Shown piece by piece: positions 62,601 through 64,000 of a DNA stretch of 64,000 bases (its first letter is position 1; each line of letters starts with the position of its first letter). The notes under the pieces are model-generated. The model did not search any database. It saw only the letters and a list, made by a program, of their open reading frames with translations, and was not told the origin of the DNA. Made by a program: the position numbers and the translations under genes. Source of the stretch: Sistotremastrum niveocremeum HHB9708 (Eukaryota; Basidiomycota; Agaricomycetes; Sistotremastrales; Sistotremastraceae). Location: contig KV419429.1 in NCBI GenBank assembly GCA_001630475.1, positions 81,679-145,678 on the forward strand, read 5' to 3'.

Positions 62601-64000
62601 GAAGTCATGAGTCTAATTCAGGAGACAGATGACGTGGCTGATATTCTTCAAGGACTTCTACGCTGGGCTCGGGTACAGGTAAGCACATCCATAGTCAAAA
62701 TCCTCAAACTCGTCAAAAGTCTAATTGCAAAACTTCAGGACAAAGCCGACGTCGAGGGAACTCTAGTCAAATACCTGACAGAACTCCAACACCTCTTCCA
62801 CCAATTCGGCTCCATGATCTCCTCCGCAGGCCATCACATCTACACCTCCGCCCTCCCCTTCATCCCCTCCGGTTCCCTCCTCCAACCTCTCCTAACAACC
62901 TATCACGATATCCCCAACCTCTGCATCGGCCGCGACAAAACCTGGCCTCCTCTCGAGATACTTCGAGGGCATACGAAAGTCATAAACGCCATAGCATTCT
63001 CACCGGACGGTACACAATTCACATCAGCTTCTTCCGACAAGACGTTATGTATCTGGGATGCACGCACTCACGAGCCTATCCGACGAGGAATAAAAGGACA
63101 CGAAGATGATGTCTCATGTCTCGCTTATTCTCACACTGGCAAGAGAATTTTGTCAGGGTCGTACGACAACACTCTCAAACTCTGGGCGAGCGACACGGGA
63201 GAAAAAATCACTGATATTCCAAGTCTTCACGAGGACAAGATCACTTCCTTGGCTTGTTCTTCCGATGGAAAATATTTCGCTTCGGCGTCTGCGGACGGAA
63301 CGATCAATATCCGACTCACAAAAAATAACAGTCTTCATTTCACCTTCAAACACAGTACATCCGTCTATTCTCTCGTCTTCAACCACGCAAACACAAGGAT
63401 AGCTTGCGGCACCGAAGACGGATCTGTGCTATGTCTAAAGCTCAATGACAGAAGCTTAGCATTCAAGAAAGAATTGACGAATATCCGCAGTCCTATCCAT
63501 TGCGTCCGTTATTCAAACCAAGACGAACATCTCGGCGTCGCAATCGAAACAGGAGACTCCCAAAACGTCTCCGGAATATATCTCCTCGATCCCTCCACAG
63601 GATCCTCTCTCGGCCAACCCCTCCTCCAATCTCTCCCCGTCCAACATTTCGAATTCTCCCCCGACTCCACAAAAATCGCCGCTTCAACTTCCGGACCCCA
63701 ATCAGCGCTATACATCATCGATCTCCCATCCGGCAAAATCCTCTCCTCTCATCGAAATCGGCCTTTTTCATTTACATACGCCCCCAACAGCTCAATCATC
63801 GCATCATCAAGTCCAAGCGAACATCTCCTCCTATGGGATGTCCAAACTCTCCTTTCCTCCCCTGCAAACGATATAAATGAAAATCAACCGTCGGTGAAAC
63901 AGGTGATTTTCTCTTCGGATGAATCGAAGCTTATCGGAGGAACGAGAGAAGGCACGATCCGACGATGGGATTTGATTACAGGAGTTGAAGATCCGCCAGC
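59682..64000 (+). CDS. NLR-like C2 - NACHT NTPase - WD40 protein, 3' end outside window
   Basis: This is a STAND-type NTPase of the kind linked to fungal allorecognition and programmed cell death. The N-terminal part carries a C2-like domain (HEAIGVPPKYM, DIYIVLQIGGEKKKTQSLRV, TPIFWNATYTF; about 59822-60100). A helical region follows (DGIVKVVDEIAK, IHPYVNGAWLLLSAAYK, VELVDVRDRILPVSK) that is typical of the linker before NACHT in mushrooms. The NACHT domain has Walker A WLSGPPGSGKSS (about 61270-61306) and Walker B IVIIIDALDECSHD (about 61580-61622). After an intron at about 62679-62740, WD40 repeats begin with GHTKVINAIAFSPDG and GHEDDVSCLAYSHTG, with at least seven blades before the window ends at an open frame. 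The first exon (ATG 59682) does not join the C2 exon in phase with obvious splice sites, so the start is tentative. Confidence 0.82.

Noticed and set aside
1-64000. LTR elements, CRISPR arrays, rRNA operons
   Set aside because: No long direct terminal repeats with polymerase motifs, no regularly spaced short repeats, and no rRNA-like sequence were found.

Overview
This is nuclear DNA from a filamentous basidiomycete, most likely an Agaricomycete. Genes are split by many short introns of about 46 to 70 bases with GT..AG ends and CTRAC/CTAAT-like branch sites. The gene content also fits: a DUF6533 membrane protein, a NACHT-WD40 NLR-like protein, a CSE1 exportin, and a very large GTPase joined to a VWA domain. 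No rRNA, tRNA, CRISPR array or LTR element was recognised.

Layout. Positions 1-5.1 kb hold no gene. They contain a 2.66-kb non-coding DNA element with long diverged terminal inverted repeats (482-3144), then GC-rich palindromic repeats. From 5.1 to 10.7 kb are a DUF6533 membrane protein (+) and a membrane-anchored aspartic protease with a long tail (-). From 11.7 to 49.2 kb lie four paralogs of one unusual multidomain family: 11707-17192 (-), 18647-21786 (-), 36388-40637 (+) and 44256-49234 (-). Between them sit the CSE1 importin-alpha exporter (22174-25887, +), a VLIG-like GTPase/Cys-rich/VWA giant (27006-36002, +) and an F-box protein (42433-43836, +). A 345-bp MITE (49461-49805) lies beside a 2.5-kb tandem duplication carrying two copies of an unknown nuclear-type gene (49.9-55.0 kb). 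At the right end, a TKL-type protein kinase with a disordered tail (-) is divergent from a C2-NACHT-WD40 NLR-like gene (+) that runs off the window.

The main discovery candidate is the four-gene family. I could assemble three members exon by exon with open frames throughout (1657, 1494 and 1264 aa). Their plan is an N-terminal domain with an invariant Gln..Cys and a Phe-Asp-Ser-His motif, then long coiled coils and Pro/Ser linkers, and a C-terminal RING1-IBR-RING2 (RBR) ubiquitin ligase. The N-terminal motifs resemble papain-fold cysteine peptidases with a Cys...Asp-x-His arrangement, such as herpesvirus tegument-type deubiquitinases. If that is right, a possible ubiquitin remover and a ubiquitin ligase are fused in one chain. 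The paralogs have diverged reciprocally: one keeps the Cys/His domain and has lost the RBR, one keeps the RBR and has lost the Cys and His, and one has lost a RING1 zinc ligand. The paralogy is directly visible in identical exon lengths (149, 47 and 23 nt, with 206 and 106 nt in two members).

Together with the VLIG-like GTPase, the NLR, the kinase and the F-box protein, the window looks like a ubiquitin and innate-immunity-like neighbourhood. That functional reading is inference; the domain calls rest on visible motifs.
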